Assembly: GCF_018500185.1 (NCBI RefSeq)
Contig: NZ_JAHBGI010000011.1
Coordinates: 1-64,000 of the forward strand
DNA: 64,000 nucleotides
Direction of reading: 5' to 3'
From: Litoribacter ruber
Lineage (GTDB): Bacteria > Bacteroidota > Bacteroidia > Cytophagales > Cyclobacteriaceae
In this document: piece after piece, positions 61,236-64,000 of the stretch
Position numbering within the stretch: the first letter of the stretch is position 1
Layout: each line of letters opens with the position of its first letter
The notes under the pieces: generated by a model
Seen by the model: the letters and a program-made list of their open reading frames with translations, nothing else
The model's database searches: none
What the model was told of the DNA's origin: nothing
Position numbers and translations under genes: made by a program

Positions 61236-61997
61236 ATGAAATTCGTATCCTATAATGTCAATGGCATTAGAGCAGCATTAAATAAAGGTTTTGCAGAGTG
61301 GCTTAAAGATACAGACGCCGACGTGATCGGTCTTCAAGAGGTAAAAGCCATGCCTGACCAAGTTGATATAAGTATTTTCGAAGACCTTGGATACCATGTT
61401 TTCTGGTATCCAGCTGTGAAAAAAGGATACAGTGGAGTGGCCATACTCAGTAAAGTGAAGCCAAATTTTGTGGAATATGGCATGGGTGTAAGCACTTATG
61501 ATGATGAAGGAAGGATGATCAGAGCTGATTTTGATGATGTATCTTTCATTAGCGCATATTTTCCATCAGGAACCACAGGGGACATCAGGCAGGATTTCAA
61601 ATACCAGTTTTTGGATGACATCTATGGATATAGCCAGGATTTGATCCAAAAAATACCTAACCTGATCTTTAGCGGGGATTATAATATTTGCCATAAGGCG
61701 ATTGATATCCACAATCCAGTTAGCAACAAAAATTCGTCTGGGTTTTTACCAGAGGAGAGGGCATGGATGGACAAGTTTACCGAATCGGGCTTTGATGACA
61801 GTTTCAGGTTATTCAACCCTGACCCGCATAATTACACCTGGTGGAGCTACAGGGCCAATGCTCGGGCAAAGAATTTGGGATGGCGGATCGATTATCACAT
61901 GACCACAAAATCCATTAAGGACCGGTTGAGAAAGGTAGAAATTTTGAGTGAAGCAAAACATAGCGACCACTGCCCAATTGTACTGGAAATCGAATAA
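61236..61997 (+). CDS. xth: Exodeoxyribonuclease III
   Basis: 253 residues. Exo III/APE1-type endonuclease signatures: MKFVSYNVNGIRAALNKGF, DVIGLQEVKA (catalytic Glu), SGDYNICHKAIDIHNP and the C-terminal RIDYHMTTKS with SDHCPIVLEI. It removes nucleotides 3'-5' from blunt ends and cuts abasic sites. Third gene of the small operon after the AhpD-like gene. Confidence 0.96.
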   Translation: MKFVSYNVNGIRAALNKGFAEWLKDTDADVIGLQEVKAMPDQVDISIFEDLGYHVFWYPAVKKGYSGVAILSKVKPNFVEYGMGVSTYDDEGRMIRADFDDVSFISAYFPSGTTGDIRQDFKYQFLDDIYGYSQDLIQKIPNLIFSGDYNICHKAIDIHNPVSNKNSSGFLPEERAWMDKFTESGFDDSFRLFNPDPHNYTWWSYRANARAKNLGWRIDYHMTTKSIKDRLRKVEILSEAKHSDHCPIVLEIE

Positions 61998-62059
61998 TTT
62001 GCGTGACTGAATTATACTAATAAAAGATTAAATAAAATATAAATCTGAACAGAAACTTA

Positions 62060-62461
62060 ATGAAATCTATCAAAATTTCAATACCTTCTCTGATAGACAA
62101 TATTAAAATTGTCGAAAGTTTCATAGATAATGCAAAGGAAAAATTCCATATCAACGATGACATATATGGAAACATTATGATTTCGGTCACAGAGTGTGTA
62201 AGCAATGCCATTATCCACGGCAATGGTAATGATCCCAAAAAAACGGTAAATCTGGAACTAAAATTCTTGGATAGCGAGTTGAAGTTCATCGTGGAAGATG
62301 AAGGCAATGGCTTTGACCAGAATGCATTGGTAGATCCGACCTCCCCCGAAAATATTGAAAAATACGGAGGAAGGGGAGTATTCATCATGAAGCACCTCAG
62401 TGATGAGGTAGCCTTCGAAGATGACGGACGTAAGACTATCCTGACATTTTACATGAGTTAA
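62060..62461 (+). CDS. RsbW-like ATP-binding protein (HATPase_c, anti-sigma-type kinase)
   Basis: 133 residues, a single histidine-kinase-type ATPase domain without receiver or dimerisation domain. N box SVTECVSNAIIHGNGNDPKK, G1 box VEDEGNGFD and the GGRGVFIMKHLSDEV lid. This is the layout of RsbW/SpoIIAB serine kinases. There is no anti-anti-sigma gene next to it, so its partner is elsewhere. It precedes ybeY by 5 bases. Confidence 0.9.
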   Translation: MKSIKISIPSLIDNIKIVESFIDNAKEKFHINDDIYGNIMISVTECVSNAIIHGNGNDPKKTVNLELKFLDSELKFIVEDEGNGFDQNALVDPTSPENIEKYGGRGVFIMKHLSDEVAFEDDGRKTILTFYMS

Positions 62462-62466
62462 TTGAA

Positions 62467-62883
62467 ATGGCGATAAATTTCTTCAGTGAAGATATACCCT
62501 TTGATCTCAAACCAAAAAACAGCTACAAGAAGTGGCTGAGAGAAATTGCGGGCGAGGAGGGTTTTAAGATAGGTGAATTGAGCTATATATTCTGTTCAGA
62601 CGAGTACTTGTATTCCATTAACCTGGAATACCTCAATCATGACACCTATACGGACATTATCACCTTTGACAACTCCGAAGATGAAGACATTATTGAAGGA
62701 GATATTTTCATCAGTATCGATAGAGTCAGGGACAATGCCAAAACCCAAGGGACAGATGAAACGGAAGAATTAAAAAGAGTGGTCAGTCACGGCTTGTTAC
62801 ACCTTATGGGATACAAGGACAAAACAGAGGAAGAGGAGAGATTAATGAGAGAAAAAGAAAACCAGGCTATTGGTAAATTCTAA
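62467..62883 (+). CDS. ybeY: Endoribonuclease YbeY, rRNA maturation
   Basis: 138 residues. The zinc-site motif is RVVSHGLLHLMGYKDKTEEE, where the usual HxxxHxxGxxH has Asp at the third position (HGLLHLMGYKD). The YTDIITFDNSEDEDIIEGDI segment is typical. YbeY trims 16S rRNA 3' ends and helps ribosome quality control. The parS-like sites lie between it and mnmG. Confidence 0.93.
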   Translation: MAINFFSEDIPFDLKPKNSYKKWLREIAGEEGFKIGELSYIFCSDEYLYSINLEYLNHDTYTDIITFDNSEDEDIIEGDIFISIDRVRDNAKTQGTDETEELKRVVSHGLLHLMGYKDKTEEEERLMREKENQAIGKF

Positions 62884-62885
62884 AC

Positions 62886-62901
62886 TGTTCCACGTGAAAC
62901 A
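62886..62901 (+). other. parS-like site 1
   Basis: TGTTCCACGTGAAACA, identical to the classical B. subtilis-type parS sequence (TGTTNCACGTGAAACA). It lies 2 bases after the ybeY stop. Confidence 0.8.
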
Positions 62902-62940
62902 GTGTCTTCTCATCTTATCCTTATCATTTAACAACACAAG

Positions 62941-62956
62941 TGTTCCACGTGGAACA
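62941..62956 (+). other. parS-like site 2
   Basis: TGTTCCACGTGGAACA, a perfect palindrome within a longer 20-base palindrome AGTGTTCCACGTGGAACACT (62939-62958). Confidence 0.8.
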
Positions 62957-62984
62957 CTGGGAGAATTTTCAATAATTAAATCAA

Positions 62985-63000
62985 CGTTCCACGTGGAACA
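62985..63000 (+). other. parS-like site 3
   Basis: CGTTCCACGTGGAACA, one mismatch from site 2; 18 bases before the mnmG start. Confidence 0.75.
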
Positions 63001-63018
63001 TTATAATTACAGACGAGT

Positions 63019-64000
63019 ATGTTTCCAGTATATGACGTAATAGTAGTAGGGGCAGGGCATGCGGGTTGTGAAGCCGCACATGCTGCTGCAAAGATGGGTT
63101 CCAAGGTTCTGCTTTGTACCATGAACATGAACACTATTGCGCAAATGTCCTGCAACCCGGCAATGGGCGGGGTGGCAAAAGGCCAGATAGTAAGGGAAAT
63201 TGATGCCTTAGGCGGGATGTCGGGTATCATTTCGGATAAATCCATGATCCAGTTCAGGATGCTCAACCGCTCCAAAGGTCCGGCTATGTGGTCGCCCAGA
63301 TCACAAAACGACCGGATGCGCTTTGCGGAAGAGTGGAGACTGGCACTGGAAGCTACGCAAAACTTAGATTTTTGGCAGGAAATGATCACAGGACTCGTAG
63401 TTAAAGACAAAAGGGTAGTAGGTGTGAGGACGGGAATGGGGCTAGATATTGAGGCAAGATCCGTGGTTTTGACAAATGGAACATTTCTAAATGGGATCAT
63501 TCATATCGGAGAAAAGAAATTTGGAGGGGGAAGAACCGGTGAAGCTGCAGCAAAAGGCATCACTGAGCAACTTGTGGAACTGGGCTTCGAAGCGGGCAGA
63601 ATGAAAACAGGCACGCCTCCAAGAGTAGATGGCAGAAGTTTGGACTATACCAAAATGGAAGTCCAACATGGAGATGAGTCTCCGGAAAAATTCTCCTATT
63701 CCAATGAAACCAAACCTTTGGAGAAACAACATACCTGTTGGATCACCTATACCAATAAAGAGGTACATGAAACACTGGAAACAGGATTCGATAGATCACC
63801 AATGTTCAATGGGAGAATACAGGGATTGGGTCCTAGATATTGTCCCTCTATAGAGGATAAAATCAACCGTTTCGCCGAAAGGGAACGCCACCAGATATTT
63901 GTAGAACCTGAAGGATGGAATACTGTGGAAATCTATGTGAATGGATTTTCAACTTCTCTTCCCGAAGACGTGCAATATAAAGCAATCAGGAAAATAGCGG
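63019..64000 (+). CDS. mnmG: tRNA uridine-5-carboxymethylaminomethyl modification enzyme MnmG (GidA), partial
   Basis: The first 327 codons; the gene continues past the right edge. The FAD fold starts YDVIVVGAGHAGCEAAHAAA, with MNTIAQMSCNPAMGGVAKGQ and the MIQFRMLNRSKGPAMWSPRS motif; the R-x-x-TGTPPRVDG-like block GRMKTGTPPRVDGRSLDYTK is near residue 200. With MnmE it adds the xm5 group to U34 of certain tRNAs. In many bacteria mnmG lies near the replication origin, consistent with the parS-like sites upstream. Confidence 0.97.
   Translation, partial: MFPVYDVIVVGAGHAGCEAAHAAAKMGSKVLLCTMNMNTIAQMSCNPAMGGVAKGQIVREIDALGGMSGIISDKSMIQFRMLNRSKGPAMWSPRSQNDRMRFAEEWRLALEATQNLDFWQEMITGLVVKDKRVVGVRTGMGLDIEARSVVLTNGTFLNGIIHIGEKKFGGGRTGEAAAKGITEQLVELGFEAGRMKTGTPPRVDGRSLDYTKMEVQHGDESPEKFSYSNETKPLEKQHTCWITYTNKEVHETLETGFDRSPMFNGRIQGLGPRYCPSIEDKINRFAERERHQIFVEPEGWNTVEIYVNGFSTSLPEDVQYKAIRKIA

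Noticed and set aside
62976-63500. Minus-strand open frame opposite mnmG
   Set aside because: It is a shadow of mnmG codons and covers the parS-like region; no similarity to a known protein.
1-64000. tRNA, rRNA, CRISPR array, insertion sequence or prophage
   Set aside because: I found no cloverleaf-like, repeat-spacer or transposase-like sequence in the intergenic gaps; a tRNA or rRNA search tool could still confirm this.

Overview
The window looks like a chromosomal segment of a Bacteroidota member, most probably order Cytophagales and perhaps Cyclobacteriaceae. The genes point there: two gliding-motility lipoproteins (GldB, GldD), a DUF4249-type lipoprotein, a YcxB-like protein, DUF5670 mini-proteins and a DUF5117-type metalloprotease. 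TAnnTTTG promoter -7 boxes and GTG/TTG starts without strong Shine-Dalgarno sequences fit as well. GC content is moderate, about 43-45% by eye. This placement is inference; no rRNA or phylogenetic marker was compared.

Layout. 1-12.4 kb: the partial DUF4249 lipoprotein, then a minus-strand exopolysaccharide operon (SLBB exporter, Wzz-like chain-length protein, Wzx-like flippase, methyltransferase, GT2, Wzy-like polymerase, two GT4 enzymes) and a further DUF1972-type glycosyltransferase. 12.6-16.4 kb: a radical SAM/SPASM protein, a frameshifted zeta-toxin-like gene with a small partner, a fasciclin lipoprotein and gldB. 16.4-25.6 kb: a GT4 enzyme, asnB, nth, an ECF sigma factor with a small partner, then uvrA and a BNR-repeat lipoprotein. 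25.7-29.9 kb: YcxB-like protein, Fur-family regulator and a large zinc metalloprotease.

29.9-33.8 kb holds a compact type III polyketide synthase locus (FAD oxidoreductase, UbiA-type prenyltransferase, type III PKS, methyltransferase), which I infer makes a modified phenolic lipid or quinone. It is followed by MscS, a membrane-anchored MutS-like ATPase and three tandem 50-residue membrane proteins, each behind a sigma-54-like promoter. 38-42 kb: purK-purE, a ferric-reductase-like flavoprotein and gldD. 42-48.6 kb: the complete histidine utilisation set hutH-hutU-hutI-hutG, divergent from a LysR regulator. 48.7-55 kb: ABC exporter, secreted M20 amidohydrolase, AbgT transporter and a LytTR regulator. 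55-60.4 kb: nadC and a tightly coupled operon ending upstream in a PLP decarboxylase and an SDR, then comF. 60.5-64 kb: AhpD-like protein, exonuclease III, RsbW-like kinase, ybeY and the start of mnmG.

Two signals are not ordinary genes. Three parS-like palindromes (TGTTCCACGTGGAACA type) sit between ybeY and mnmG, which suggests the right end is origin-proximal. The 9-mer TTATCCACA, identical to a consensus DnaA box, occurs about 20 times across both strands where less than one copy is expected. Several families of degenerate intergenic repeats (CTTCGGTCTTCCGTC-like, GTACTAGGTAC-like, CTCAGCGAAACTCCG-like) lie between genes and create false N-terminal extensions on some reading frames.
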